Assembly (NCBI GenBank): GCA_943737045.1
Contig: CALSFV010000385.1
Location: 124,001-188,000 of the forward strand
Direction of reading: 5' to 3'
From: Parapristionchus giblindavisi
Lineage: Eukaryota; Nematoda; Chromadorea; Rhabditida; Diplogasteridae
Length of the DNA: 64,000 nt
The stretch's first letter is position 1. Every line of letters begins with the position of its first letter. Both the position numbers and the translations under genes were made by a program. The notes beneath the pieces are model-generated. The model searched no databases. It saw nothing but the letters and a program-made list of their open reading frames with translations, and was not told where the DNA came from. Positions 11,565-24,171 of this stretch are shown here, piece by piece.

Positions 11565-14500
11565 TTAGTAAAGTCCAGTCTTGTATAGATTGGCACGTAT
11601 TATAGTAGAGATTACTGATTGAAGGATTAATTTGACCTAAATAAACAACCCTCTCAATATAACTTTTTTGTAAATAATATTTCTTTACATGCCTAAAATC
11701 AAGGAACTAACGAAACTGCTTGTATAATTAAATTTATTTCGTTTTTCTATAAGAATATAATACCTGATTAGTATCAGTGGCACATGTTTCATGGAAAAAT
11801 ATTTGTTTCTGTTTATTCTTTTGTTTTGATGCCAACTTCTCTTTGATAAATTCAATACTTTCTTGATACGAATGAGGACCTTTAATAGTTTTTATTTTTA
11901 ATTTTAACATTTATTGCATTTTTCCCGTTGACAGGTGACAATCTTTTGCGAAGCTCGCTTTGTTTATCACAACGTTTACCAGTTTTATAATTGCCCCCAT
12001 GGGCTTTCGCAGTATCAATGATTAAGTGATCCATGCCAAAATCATTAAAGATAATACAAAACATGTTTTTTCCTAAAAGAAAAAAATAAGGAACATACCC
12101 GTATAGTCTGGAAAACATTTCTTTATCGTTTCTTTAGAGTTTTGAATCTTCTCGAGGAATAGATCTTTCTTATTCAAAAATATAATCATCGATGTTTTCG
12201 TAAACCATCTCGAATTTGTTATTTGATCATACAAACGAAGAGATTCATAGAGACGATTCTATAAATATCAATTATTCTATTTATATTATAAGAATATATA
12301 ATAAGTATTCCATACAGTATGTTCATCTTCAGCTAGAACTTCATCATATTCTGATATGGCCACAATGAAGATTATGGCATTTACATCTTCAAAACAATGA
12401 ATCCATTTCTTTCTTTCTGAACGTTGTCCTCCAACATCGAATACTCTATAATGTACATTTATGAGCTTTTATGATGATCAAGTTTATTATTGATACTAAG
12501 AAAATATAAAAATAGATATAAAAAAATATTGTTTTAAGATGTAAAAATAAAAAAAATGAAAAATGTGAATGCGATGTAAACTAACCGGAAGTTGGCCTTT
12601 TCAATCTCAAAAGCGACTTCAACTATTCCAGTTGTTTTTATTCTCGTATAGAGAATTTCTTCATTATCAGGAATATAATTAGGACTCGAAATCTTATCTA
12701 ATCGTTCCATGAAACTCAAAATATATTATCATTATAAAAGAGAAAATATCATTTGAAACGGTCATAATATCATTCACGATGTATGATAAATAAATAAATA
12801 ATGTGGTGTTAATTTCTTGTAAATGGAATTGGAAATTGTAAAAAGGGTGTTAATTTTGTCCACTTCTAAATAGCATTGTAAAAATAAATATCTCGGTTCT
12901 CTGACTAGTTAGAGACTTGAAACTTGGTTTTGGGCTAGAAACCGCGAAAAAAGCTTTAAAAATAGCGAAATTTCAAGTCTCTATCTCTACAAAGAGCGGA
13001 GATATTTGCTTTTTACAAGAATTTTCGAGTTTTTCCTTAAAGCTTTTTACAATGCTATTTACAAGTGGACAAAATTAACACCATTTTTACAATTTCCAAT
13101 TCCATTTACAAGAAATTAACACCACATAAGTTATTCCTTTTAAGGTTCATTAATTTTAAGGTTGAAATAGGTCATCACGTCACTATGAAATATCATAAAA
13201 AACATATTAATTAAACTTACTATCGAGTAGATTCATGTAAATGGTAGATCAATCGATTTTCTTCATAGAATTTCTTTACATTAGAATCATTCCATAATTG
13301 TTTCAGTGCATGTGCAATCTGAATTGAATAGACATCTTCTACTTTCAATATATGCATATTATTATTGATCAAGTTACCATATGAGGCCGTTTGTGTAAGA
13401 GTCGGGCAAATCTTGGGGAGGGTTGGCACAGGCCAAAAATTTTGATACCCTCAAAACTTGTGTATAGGGGTTATCGACCATGCTGATGAAGATAGGCATA
13501 GTCATTTTGGCTCCAGTGGTCCCGTTACGGTAAGATCACGTTTTCAGGCCATTCTCGGTCCATAGTAGAGCTAGAGGTATGAAAATTGGGCTCCTAGGAC
13601 AGAATTCGATGGCGATGATGGCTATCTACATCATTAGTTTTGAAAATTTTTCAAAAGGTCGATTATTGGAAATTTTGATGGAGACATTTGCGCCCCAGAC
13701 GAGTAATACAGTTCGAACCGGCGTGGCGAGAGGATCGCAACGATGTATTATGAGCCCATATTTCCGTTGCACCGCTAATATTGCCTCGATATAGTGATCT
13801 TCAAAATCACGAGGAGTTGTCTGCGTCTCTCTATTCCGCGCGCTCTCTCGGCACTCTCTCATTTCGCCGCGCTCTCTCGAGAGTGCGAGAGAGCGCGCGG
13901 AATTGAGAGAGTCCTCTTGTTTACCTCTTTCGCAGATCACTATATCGAGGCAGTATTAGCGGTGCAACGGAGATATGGGCTCATAATACATCGTTGTGAT
14001 CCTCTCGTCACGCCGGTTCGAACTGTCATACTCGTCTGGGGCGCAAACGTCTCCATCAAAATTTCCAATAATCGACCTTTTGAAAAATTTTCAAAACTAA
14101 TGATGTAGACAGCCATCATCGCCATCGAATTCTGTCCTAGGAGCCCAATTTTCATACCTCTAGCTCTACTATGGATCGAGAATGGCCTGAAAACGTGATC
14201 TTACCGTAATCCCGCCCAGGCGTTGCGGGACCACTGGAGCCAAAATGACTATGCCTATCTTCATCAGAATGGTCGATAACCCCTATACACAAGTTTTGAG
14301 GGTATCAAAATTTTTGGCCTGTGCCAACTATTGTTCGACTCTTACACAAACGGCCTCATATCAAAAGAAGAGAAAAGTGCAGACAGACTAATCCTTTCAA
14401 GAAATATTCTAAGAAATGGTCAAAGAAAGCGTAATAAAATTAATAATGGGTTACCTCAGGAGTGAATTGATCCGATTCTCTTCCCCTCTTTACTACATCA

Positions 14501-16684
14501 TTCAATATATAAACATCTTTCTGAAATGCAAAAATGTTTCATTCGAATATCATTTAAATTGTTTAAAGGTGGAGTCCGAGCAATATTTTCGTGAACAAAC
14601 TGTAAAGACAGAAAGATAGCAAAAGTTATTCTACATACCATACATAAATTATTTTATGCTAATTCAGCTTATTGATCGCAAGAATCATGAATGAATCATG
14701 CTTGATGTACAGGCAAAGGCGCGAAATTTTGAAAATAGGAAAGTTCAGCAATAGGTTTCAAACCCGCGGCGTTACGCTTACTAGTGAACACTTTTACCAC
14801 TGCGCTACGGGATTGATGAATGATCGTGCTAATTTCATGCATATCACTTGTTCCTTGCATAATAGATATGCTATGCTTTTGCATAGACATTCGCGGGCCT
14901 CCATTTTTAATCAACGAGAAGAAGGAAATGTTTCATTACAAAATAATGATAACCCTTCAAGTACTTCTATGTAATTTAGAGATTGACAAACATCCTTTTA
15001 CTCATAGTATGTAGATATGTAAGAAAGTGTTCGGATAACCTATAGTTCAACAAAACACCACATCAACTTTTCATCATATTTATTTAAGTAAGTTTTTCAT
15101 GGCTTGACATATTCCCCAAGAGAAGTACCACATGTGATTTAATGACTGACCTGTCTACCACTATCACTGAAATCTGTATTTGTAGTCGCCATTAACTTGC
15201 AAATATCAATCATCGCATGAATTGTATTATTGAATACAACCGATCTTTGTTGCAATAATTCCTCTTCGGTGAAAGATTTATGATGAAGTCTGAATTGATC
15301 TCATTAGGAGATAGATACATGTATTTCCTTCCAATATCAACTTATCCAACTACATTTACGACAAACTCTCATATTTGAGAAGGCGATAAGACATTTCGAA
15401 AAAAAATTGGGAAAATACCGTTTGGGAAACGAGTTTTCGGAAAAGGACAAGTCCAACTGGAAAGTTCATTGAGAAAATACAATCTCGGAGAAAGATATCT
15501 CGGAAAGTTTTTTTTGGGAAAATCAATCCCGGAATAGGACATTTCGGAAAGTTTATGGATATTGCTATAATCTCGACAAGCATCATGTTTTGCGCAAGGA
15601 AAATTTTTCCGAGGTATCCTTTTCCGGAATTGAATTTCCGAAAAAAATTTCCGAAATGTCCTTTTCCGAGATTGACTTTCCCAAAGAGTGTTTTCCCATT
15701 TGGCTTTCCCATTTGAATTTCTCCCATTTTTTATTTTCCCAAATTTTTTTCCGAAATGGATAATCACCTTTGAGAAGAGTAGGTTATCTACAACGCGACA
15801 ATTAAAGAAACGTTCTGGCATATATGGGATAACTTAGTTAGCTTACTCCAGTCCCCGTTAGTATCTCGAGTGATAGAGTAGTTTCCTTTATGTCTTTTTG
15901 AGAGAGTTTGGAGTGAGAAAACCTTTCTCTCTGGTATTCCAGTTATACAACCTATCACTAACATAATTAGCCGTGGGTGTATCATATTTAATCATCATCA
16001 TGTACTTTGGAAATAACAAATGGTTCGATGATCAACTAATTAGTCTATTTCAAGTCATATTCTTCTTCTTCTTCTCTTATTTCTTTTTCATCCCATATAT
16101 AGTGAAGAATCGAAATTAATGAAAAAATCAAATCAATCGAAGAATAATATTATTATTACTATTTGTCGAAAATGAAAAATGAATATTCTAAATAATGTAC
16201 CTCATTTGTTTCAATACAGTACTCTTTCCACATTCTCCAGCTCCTACAATCAATAATTTCATCTCATATTCAATACAATTCTATGTATCACGATAAATTG
16301 TGTTTTCATAAACATAAAAATGTTGTTCAATATAATATGCATAGACAAAACAGCAGTAAACATACCAAGAAGTAATAACTTAATTGTTTTGTTATTCTCT
16401 GCTTTATCAGATGCAATCTGTTTCTCTATCTCTTTGTTCTTAGCTATCTCATCCTGCAAATATCATATTGATTTTATTGATTGAAATCTCAGTTGAAGTC
16501 ATATAAAGATGGACTAGGCTACATTAACTACAATTGCATTACTTTTATCACATTGAAAATGAAGTGGACTAACGTGCTCTAACAGAACCACATTTTTTTC
16601 AGAACCACATTTTTTCGGAAACTAAATAAATTTAATTAAGAAAAAAATATTAACCTTGTTATCATTACTCTGACATAATCCCAT
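11565..16684 (-). CDS. gpa: heterotrimeric G protein alpha subunit
   Basis: GTP-binding switch that couples 7TM receptors to effectors at the inner plasma membrane. Eleven exons: 16655-16684, 16366-16453, 16201-16243, 15151-15289, 14455-14520, 13221-13318, 12586-12714, 12316-12445, 12099-12258, 11764-11879, 11565-11636, giving 356 aa, the usual length. MGLC supplies Gly2 and Cys4 for myristoylation and palmitoylation. P-loop GAGECGKS is at 40-47, switch I Arg179 and Thr182 in RIKTTG, DVGGQ with catalytic Gln205, NKKD at 270-273 and TCAT at 326-329, so it should bind and hydrolyse GTP. The tail ends KTGLY: Thr replaces the Cys that pertussis toxin modifies. The helical domain diverges from Gi, Gs and Gq, which suggests one of the nematode-expanded (often chemosensory) G alphas; I cannot name the orthologue. 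Introns hold several repeats, including a 983-bp palindrome. Confidence 0.95.
12803..13125. mobile_element. MITE with about 85-bp inverted repeats in a G alpha intron
   Basis: Begins GTGGTGTTAATTTCTTG and ends with the complement, 323 bases in all. The inverted repeats extend at least 80 bases each, around a centre with no coding capacity. It is contained in the intron between the exons at 12586-12714 and 13221-13318. The target duplication is unclear (possibly AT). Confidence 0.7.
13379..14361. mobile_element. 983-bp near-perfect palindrome in a G alpha intron
   Basis: Starts ATATGAGGCCGTTTGTG and ends with its complement. Arms of more than 450 bases meet at a GC-rich centre near 13870 made of GCGCGCTCTCTC-like sequence. 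Mirror open frames in the two arms give near-identical protein fragments only because the arms are complementary. Length and arm structure fit a foldback DNA element. No transposase or tRNA-like module is visible. Confidence 0.75.
14748..14812 (-). repeat. tRNA-like module in a G alpha intron
   Basis: On the minus strand CCGTAGCGCAGTGG (A box) is followed by CGCGGGTTTGAAACC (B-box-like). Downstream CGCGCCTTTGCCT resembles CGCGCCTTTCCCT that follows the module at 18989-19055, which suggests that these two are one subfamily. Confidence 0.5.
15357..15770. repeat. imperfect inverted array of TTTCCGAAA / GGAAAAGG units
   Basis: A G alpha intron segment in which short units such as GGAAAAGGACA, TTTCGGAAAG and their complements recur many times. 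The left half carries the G-rich strand and the right half the complement, so the whole could fold on itself. The open frames here are compositional. Confidence 0.55.
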
Positions 16685-18815
16685 ATTAAATAGAAGAGAT
16701 TTAATGATTCAAATCTTCTTTCAAATATCAATCAATAAATTAGTTAGTCGTGAGAAACGGAAGAGGATGTTTGACAAGTGAAAAGGAAGAAAACCGAAGT
16801 TAAGAGGACAAATTGGCACCTGCAATGGGGTAGGACATGATATAGAACTACGGAATTGTTAGAGGAGAATAGAAGAATCAATAAGAGATATTCGGTATGA
16901 TAGGACTCTATGTCTATATATAAATAACGCCTCCTCCATAACACAGAAATGTACTACAATTTGCAAATCAAACGAGACGGAAGAATTGAATGGAATAAGA
17001 ATATATTTAGAATAATGATTAATGTTATATCATATGACATGCACCAAACCATTATAATACCTTTCTCAGTTCATTCAATTTTTCAATCCTATACGTCATA
17101 TACTCTATTCATTACAGTAATGTGATCAAAAGATAAAGTTACAAAGAGATTAGGTAAAGCGGCAAATGAACATTATTATTCTTATTTCTCTTATTTGTAA
17201 AATATAGATATTGAGATTAATTGACTTCATAAATTTACTTATCAGCAATGAATCTAAAGTGAAAAACGAAATGAAACTGCAAAAATTTATCTGAAGGGGA
17301 TTGAACCTTAACGGCATGAAATTTTTAAAGAAAATATATCAACTACGCAATTTGGCTAAAGAACACTCAATTTCAGATAATATTTTCAGATCATTAAGCA
17401 GAATCGCTCTTTCCTACTTTTCTTTGAAAAGTCATTTGATATGAATCTATCTATTCAGTACTCTTAACTTAAATTTGAACTCTTGGTTTCCATTAATCTT
17501 GTTATGATGATTTTACACTACAATATATACACTATCTTTGTGAAAAAACGCGTGAAATATGTATGGTTGAATATATGGAAACGTCAAAAGTGCATGAAAT
17601 ATATGATAAGGAAGATGAGATAGTTTTGATTCAATTTGTAATATTAGACGAATCAAATAATGAAACATAATCACATATGCAAAATATGCTACACTACGTG
17701 CAGCAATTTTTTATACGGTATTATTAGTATATACTAAAAAATGGTAAAATTCGTTGAGAAAGGTGGCTATGAAAAAACGTGAAAAATCAATTTCCGATAA
17801 ATAGCATGGGTGAAAATACTTAATTAAAATAGTCTTCTAAAATGTGACTGGTTTTGAAATCTGCAGACTCATCTCAAATTCCATGCAGGAGTAAGACTGT
17901 TCAATCCGTTCCATTGACTATTCTCCCCTTAATGGGATGCCATCGATTGTTTTCAAAGTTTAAAATACTTGCAACGCCCCCATGACTGATTCATGCTTTA
18001 GTATAACTTCTAATAGTAATTATACGTTCCATCTCCTCATGGGAATAAGGTTCATCTTTATATTCTTTGTTCTGTACTCTACAATATTAAGAAATATAAA
18101 TATTATTTTTACAAATCATTATGGAAATGGATACCAATACACAACTGATTATCATATCCGCATGGATGTACTAGAGATCATCTTTCTTTGAAATCTACTC
18201 TTTCGTCCAATATTTCGCAATAAACATCCCTAAAATCCCATCCCCTTTAGATTGTTTAATCGATTAAAGCTATGCAGATGTTTCTGTGTTTATTTTGAAG
18301 GTGTAAACATTCTCATGTTTCTCATTTCACGTTTCATTTTTATAAAGTTCTGTCATGAACTATGAATTCTAAGTATATCCATTTTAGTAAAAGAAATGCC
18401 CGTACAAATACCCCAATTGTACTAAATGTGGTATTTGTAGGTACTCTTTGTATGTCCCACTTCATATCCCACTCCATTTCATAGTCTTCAACGTCATTTC
18501 AAGAGTTAATCCTAATGGGGGCGGAGTCAATGGTGATGTTATACTTTTTCTTAGAAATTTCGCGTGTTGGTGGTCTTAAAATCTAGATTATAAGTGCGAA
18601 ATGTATCGTGGGGTCTTTATTTTGGTGGTGCCTTTGATTGAAATTGAATGATATCACACATCTTGTTAATATCGTAATTGAATTGTACCAAAGATGAAAG
18701 TAGAGTGCTCGATCATATTTACAAGAGTTTCATATAATATCCTCAGAGATAATTAAAAGTAATATGCATGTAGGCGAAAGAGCCATTCCATATGCATTGT
18801 TAATAGTAAATACAC

Positions 18816-18897
18816 AATTTATAGTTATTTCATGTTTATTACAGGTTTTAAAGAAGGTTGTTTAAAACCTGTAATAAACATGAAATAACTATAAATT
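18816..18897. repeat. perfect 37-bp hairpin
   Basis: Arms 18816-18852 and 18861-18897 are exact complements around an 8-base loop (GAAGGTTG). The arms start AATTTATAGTTATTTC. It could be a minimal palindromic repeat or encode a long RNA hairpin. There is no flanking evidence for either. Confidence 0.75.
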
Positions 18898-18988
18898 GCG
18901 ATTTGGAGTGCACTATTGACAAGAAGAACATGGGGCATAGGAAGTGGCATTATGTTCTCTATTAGATATGAGCGAATGTGTGCATAGA

Positions 18989-19055
18989 GCGTGTAGCTCA
19001 GTGGTTAGTGGTTAGCGCTAGTAACCATACTACGTGGGTTCGATTCTCGTTTGCA
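18989..19055 (+). repeat. tRNA-like module
   Basis: GTGTAGCTCAGTGGTTAG is a good A box with a repeated GTGGTTAG. TGGGTTCGATTCTCG is a good B box, and short T runs follow. The ends do not pair as an acceptor stem. It is likely tRNA-derived repeat sequence, although a diverged tRNA cannot be excluded without a covariance search. Confidence 0.5.
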
Positions 19056-19366
19056 ATTTTCTTTATTTGCATCCTTTAAATTCAAAAACTCGCGCCTTTC
19101 CCTGGGGGATCAATGGACTTTATGCTCGGATTACGACATTCCTGTTCACCTAAAATTTTAAAGAAAATTGTTTTTGTATACAGGGAGATGTGATCTACAG
19201 TTCTGCCTGGCCAGTTTAGCCACGAAAAAACTCGTGGGTCCCCTTCTTTAACGAATAAAAAAACTATTTCTAATTGAATCTTATATATACTTCTATAATA
19301 TTATAATAAACACCAAATTGCATTTTGAAGCCCATTTTATATTAAAATTGTATATCCCGTACAACT

Positions 19367-19631
19367 CAGGCAAACAGTCGAATGCATTTTGCAGCTAAGT
19401 CAAATGCATATGAGATGTCAAAATAAATGTATTTTGCAGGCATTTTGCATGCATTTTTCATAGCTTTTCCTAACTTTTTCGTGGCTTTTTACCTTTTTAG
19501 TAGCAATTCTATAGCAATTCTATAACTTTTTGAAACTTTTTCGAAGCTGTGGCTGCAAAATGCATTTTTGGAACCTTTTTGGTGCCATTTTGCCTTCGCT
19601 TAGCTGCAAAATGCATTTGACTGTTTGCCTG
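19367..19631. mobile_element. 265-bp TIR repeat
   Basis: CAGGCAAACAGTC at 19367 and the complementary GACTGTTTGCCTG ending at 19631 are part of inverted repeats of about 32 bases that include AATGCATTTTGCAGCTAAG. Similar GAAGCCCATTTTATATTAAA sequences lie on both sides (19328 and 19669), which suggests insertion into, or duplication with, an older repeat. Confidence 0.6.
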
Positions 19632-21662
19632 AGAAATACCTTAATTGTACTAAATTTTGAATTTCGAAGCCCATTTTATATTAAACTTATAGCGAAACGA
19701 CTATTTACAGTAAAGTCTGTTCGAGGTTTTCACATGCAACCCTCGAGATATTCAAATGAAAATTTAAATGAAAGGCAAATACAATTAAGCATAAAAATTA
19801 AAATGCTACAGTATACCCATCCTATTTTTTTCTTTGTGCTTTAATTACTCTACTTGATATCATTGAAACTCACTAGAAACATTTTTGATTTGAACATGAT
19901 TTGCTATTCGAAAAGGATCAAGTGTAGCGCCTTTGATTCTGAAGAACGTCTTAATTGCTGAACAGAGGATGAAGAAGATGAAGAGAATTATGCCCCTTAT
20001 ATGGGACCTCAGCACGCCCAGACTAATCTGTCGTTTAGTGGCAACCATTCCCTTCCCAATGGTTCTGTGCTTGATAAAGGTCATTAAGCTGTTAAGCTGT
20101 TAAGAAACATTTTGAGAATCGAAAATACATATTGATGCGCAGAGGAAATAAATTATGCACGCAAAGAAACAAGCGGCCTGTACCGTATCTATATAAAGAT
20201 AAATTCATCATATGATCAACATTAGCAAATATAAATATCACGAGATTTTGAATAGAAACGAGGAAGAAATGTTTACTGTAAATGAGGATAGATATCACAA
20301 ATGATGTTGTTTTCATCCATATAATCGTTAATATATTCCATTGAGATATAAAGAATAAATATTGTAACTGCTCATTGATTCCCTATATCATAACATTGTA
20401 GGGGAGTGCTCGTTAAGAGATACTAATATGTTCAATAACAGAATGAACGAAAAATACATAAATTAATGTAATTTCCGGAAATCTCTTGAATGAAGTGAAA
20501 GAAAAGAATTTAGATTTTCATAAGTCACTTCAAAATCTCAAGGATCAATATACGTTATCTAATACTACGAAGTTATAACTCAGGTAACACGAATCAAGGA
20601 AAGGATTCTCACCTCTATAGCAGTGTAAAGGTAGCTATCGCGATAACATTTGGTCTGATAATCGGGGCGGCTATCAGGGGAATGCCAGATTTGCCGAGCT
20701 CGATTTCATTCTACTTTTTAGCGATTTATTTCTTTTCTGTTAGAGTGCAAGAAATAACTTCAACATAACTATCTATCAATGTACAGTAACAATGTAAGTG
20801 TAATGAGGAAAAGGATTGAAAATGGAAGTCCAATGCGACAATATCATCTTACGTAGAAAATGTGAGCAATCATCAATCGCAGTAGTGAATGTCTACATGG
20901 CTTTCGGAGAATTTGTATTTGAGAATTAATACAATTTCCACTCAAGACACTCTCTAATTGTAAGATAGATAAATAACACTTAACTACAAATACTGAACAA
21001 CTTATATGAAAATTCACTTGTTAATGGATAATTAAATTTAATAATATCGATTATCTTTCTATTCATAAACGGAAAAGGCAGGTTTTAGTGAGAGAATATA
21101 TAAGTTATATACAGATATAATGATATATTACTATGAATTGTTATCTCTACTCTATTGAGACCAGACATGCTCATTTGCTATACCATACACACAGTCAAAT
21201 CATGGCTATCGTCAACCAATAATGACGTCATCTACTCATTCTATTCACAATACCATAATCATATCAAATTTGACATAACCATTTCCATATTGGTATAAAG
21301 TACACATTACATTATGAATACTGATATAGTTCCGCTCACACTTAGAGATAGATTGTCTAATTGAACGGTCATAGAGAAAGATTAGCTTAAAACGTTCTCA
21401 AAAGACACGTAGGATAATACACTCTCGAGATAGTAACGGAGATTGGAGTTCATATGATGGAGAGGAGATATTCTCATATCAAAGATTATCATTCCCACGC
21501 TAAGATTACTGTATGCATAAAACACATTATATCATTAAAACTAGTAGATGAGTACATATGGTTTGATGATCATTTCGTTCAAATGAACAGTTATGTTTTC
21601 CCTTTATGTACTTGAAAGACGAAAGAAACAAGATATAGATCAATATGAATATCATTACATAA

Positions 21663-21777
21663 AGTTACATCACGAGACAATTCGAAACTCTCCACTCTGG
21701 CAATGCACTCTAGCTTTCTTTGTCAACCAGAGAGGGTTGCAAGAGCGGACAGTAAAATTAGCTCGGTGTGACTTTAA
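21663..21777 (-). repeat. TTAA-type MITE copy
   Basis: The right end GCTCGGTGTGACTTTAA is the complement of the TTAAAG(T/G)CACACxCGAG terminus seen at 9715. The inside has AACTCTCCACTCTGGC and AGAGCGGACAG, related to the other copies. Confidence 0.5.
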
Positions 21778-22400
21778 GATAAGAAAAATATGAGTATTTA
21801 TATTCTTGAAGAGAATGTCACTGTAGATATTCTCACAATAGTACATCTATCACAGTAGAAAGACCAGATAATGAAAAGAAAAGAGACTATGGCAGGGCAT
21901 AGATAGGAATCAATTTATAGATGATTACGGTATGTATGAAGAATGGAATGCAATAGCAAGCATGTCAAAACATTGGCGAAGGTAACAATTAGACAATGCG
22001 TGGGAACAGACTAGATAGTCATAAGTTATTCATAGCATTGCTTATCTTGAGATGATAGATATCACTTCTAATACCCATACACATGAGTATATGTAGTACC
22101 ATGGTAACCAATGACTGAGTAGAATTATACGACTATGTCAGATAGAAAAGAATAAGGGGAGGGAGTTAAGCTTCTCCCATACTTTATATTCACGCAATTT
22201 ATTTCACATGAAATCTGTAAATAACTCTGCATGGAGTATACGTTGTCCGGTACATTTCAACTAGTTCTTTACATCTTTTATCTCTCTCCAAGGGGCACAT
22301 AAATCACTATGAATGCACAAATACAATCTAATCAAAACAATGAGAATAATCATATGAATATCATCTACACGATCGTTCTCAATATAGGTGCACTTGATAT

Positions 22401-23741
22401 CTAATCCTCACGGTAGAGATCTTCCACTCCGAATTGAGCAACTCCCTCTTCGAATGGAATGTTCACAACCTTCAATTAATACATATTCGATAGAGATGTC
22501 ATTGGTCAATATTATTTCAAACATAATTTACATTAGCATCTGCAGAGCACTATACTGTACTCATTCAGCACTATCGAAGCGAACCATAGATTAACAAGAT
22601 TACACATGAAGAAATAATATAATACCTTCATGAGGTAGCGCATTTCATCCTTGGCGAGCCACTTCTTCTGCTTGGCATCCTCGGCGGCCTGATAAGTTTA
22701 TTAATTTTTAATATTTAATGATTAACATTTTTCATTGCGTCAACGTAATACTTCCTTATCCTCCTTAATAAATAATCTCACATACTAAGCAACAACTAGA
22801 GCATGCAAATACGTTTAATAGATGCACAGTTCCCAGTAATGAAAAATCCGACTAACAATAAGGTACTGCTCTGTAAAACACCTATTCGCATGAGGTAACT
22901 AATCAATATTCTCGCTTCCTCTGATCAAATAAGACATCAACCACCTTACAAAAATTAATTTTAACAAGCGAACAACACCATTGTGTAATAGCCTGTCACA
23001 GGCAACTTTCAATGCACCCACAATTATTGCTTCTTGTACTTATGTTATTGACTAACATACGAGGCGACGCTTTCTGTTGTCTAGACTTAGTGATCAAAAA
23101 ACCATAAAACGTAAATTATTATAGTTAAACATTAAGGTTCATGCATGTGCGTTTTAATACATTATTTAATAACTTAATAATTATGTAAAAGATGCATATA
23201 AATAAAAATACGATTTTTTCATTCAACCAAGTTCTGAACACATATCAAATTATTTTTCATAAAGCCATCTTACGAATCAAAAGCCCACAATGCTAGTAAA
23301 CCTAGGACGATATCAGAATGGTAGTTTCACTAAAAAATGATTGGAATATCAGTTGCAAGACTTAAGGAGCGTATTTCTATTCCTTATAATACCGCTCTAT
23401 TTACGTATTTATTGTTTTGCACTATGTAAAGGAAATAGGCAAAGGAAATATCCGTTGTTTAAAAACTATCATTGTAAAGTTCAAGATTAATATGAAACGA
23501 AATTACCTTAGCAACAGCCTTCTCGTGCTCCCACTCTCTGATATCAGCGTGATACTCGCGGATAACGGTGAGACGGTAAGCTCCTGCACAATGCAATCGT
23601 TACAAAATTGCAAATAAAGATCTGGAACAAACCCCACAGAACTCCAAGTCCGAGGGCAGCCCAACGACCGAATCTGATGAGAGGAGAGACGGCGATGGGA
23701 GCGGGAAGAACCACCGCGTTGGGGTGTCTGGGGTATGACAT
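22401..23741 (-). CDS. ATP5ME: ATP synthase subunit e (F1Fo, mitochondrial)
   Basis: Small Fo membrane subunit needed for ATP synthase dimerisation and cristae shape in the mitochondrial inner membrane. Four exons: 23633-23741, 23507-23583, 22626-22688, 22401-22469, giving 318 nt and 105 aa, normal for the nematode protein. The N-terminus MSYPRHPNAVVLPAP, the single membrane helix with small residues (RWAALGLGVLWG, the GxxxG-type dimer interface), the charged YHADIREWEHEK helix and the tail VNIPFEEGV ending in DLYRED are characteristic. Codon use is more GC-rich than in neighbours, as expected of a highly expressed gene. A TTTTCAG acceptor ends one base before the ATG, which indicates spliced-leader trans-splicing. 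Confidence 0.95.
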
Positions 23742-23750
23742 CCTGAAAAT
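23742..23750 (-). promoter_or_regulatory. trans-splice acceptor before ATP synthase e
   Basis: On the minus strand ATTTTCAG is followed by G and then the start ATG. No upstream coding exon fits. A consensus acceptor directly before a start codon is the usual sign of spliced-leader addition in nematodes, though an intron in the 5' UTR would look the same. Confidence 0.6.
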
Positions 23751-24171
23751 ATCAATCAATAGTTCAACTATGATTACACTAAAATTAAAGAAAACAATTC
23801 AAAATCAAGTGCACAATGGAAACAATTCGACATAATTGACTGTAAAAGGCTAGTCTAACGCATACACAGCTCTAGAGCGAAATTACTAACAAAAATAATA
23901 AAGTTTTATTGGTTTAAACGCAAAAATAACTACGTTCACCACGGTTTTTGGTGAATTTTCATATTCACCGTACGCCCACATTCCACTTGAGAGACTACTC
24001 CAAACACAAAAATTATTTTGAGACTATTTTACTTACCGTACTATTGCAAACATTTTATCGTGGAACATTATTTATATTTGTTTACTTTCAAAAGTAATAT
24101 TGTATGGTACCACTGCATCATGAAAATCTCACTATGATCACTGTATTGTTGATGAGCGGTCGTTTCATCCC

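Larger units (their letters stand above)
16685..22400. other. gene-free region between G alpha and ATP synthase e
   Basis: I see no exon with conserved coding character. It contains a weak tRNA-like stretch on the minus strand near 17286-17365, a 37-bp perfect hairpin (18816-18897), a tRNA-like module (18989-19055), a small TIR repeat (19367-19631) and a TTAA-type repeat (21663-21777). The remainder is AT-rich. Confidence 0.5.

Noticed and set aside
11882..12118. 78-residue minus-strand frame next to G alpha exons
   Set aside because: It runs on from a real exon into the intron; the true donor is at 12098 and the next exon starts at 11879 in phase.
13626..14155. Four long frames giving near-identical proteins on both strands
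   Set aside because: They are mirror images produced by the two arms of the palindrome at 13379-14361, not duplicated genes.
15356..15821. Two overlapping frames of 123 and 150 residues
   Set aside because: Generated by the GGAAA / TTTCC repeat inside a G alpha intron; repeated KGxFGKxF-like strings are translations of the repeat.
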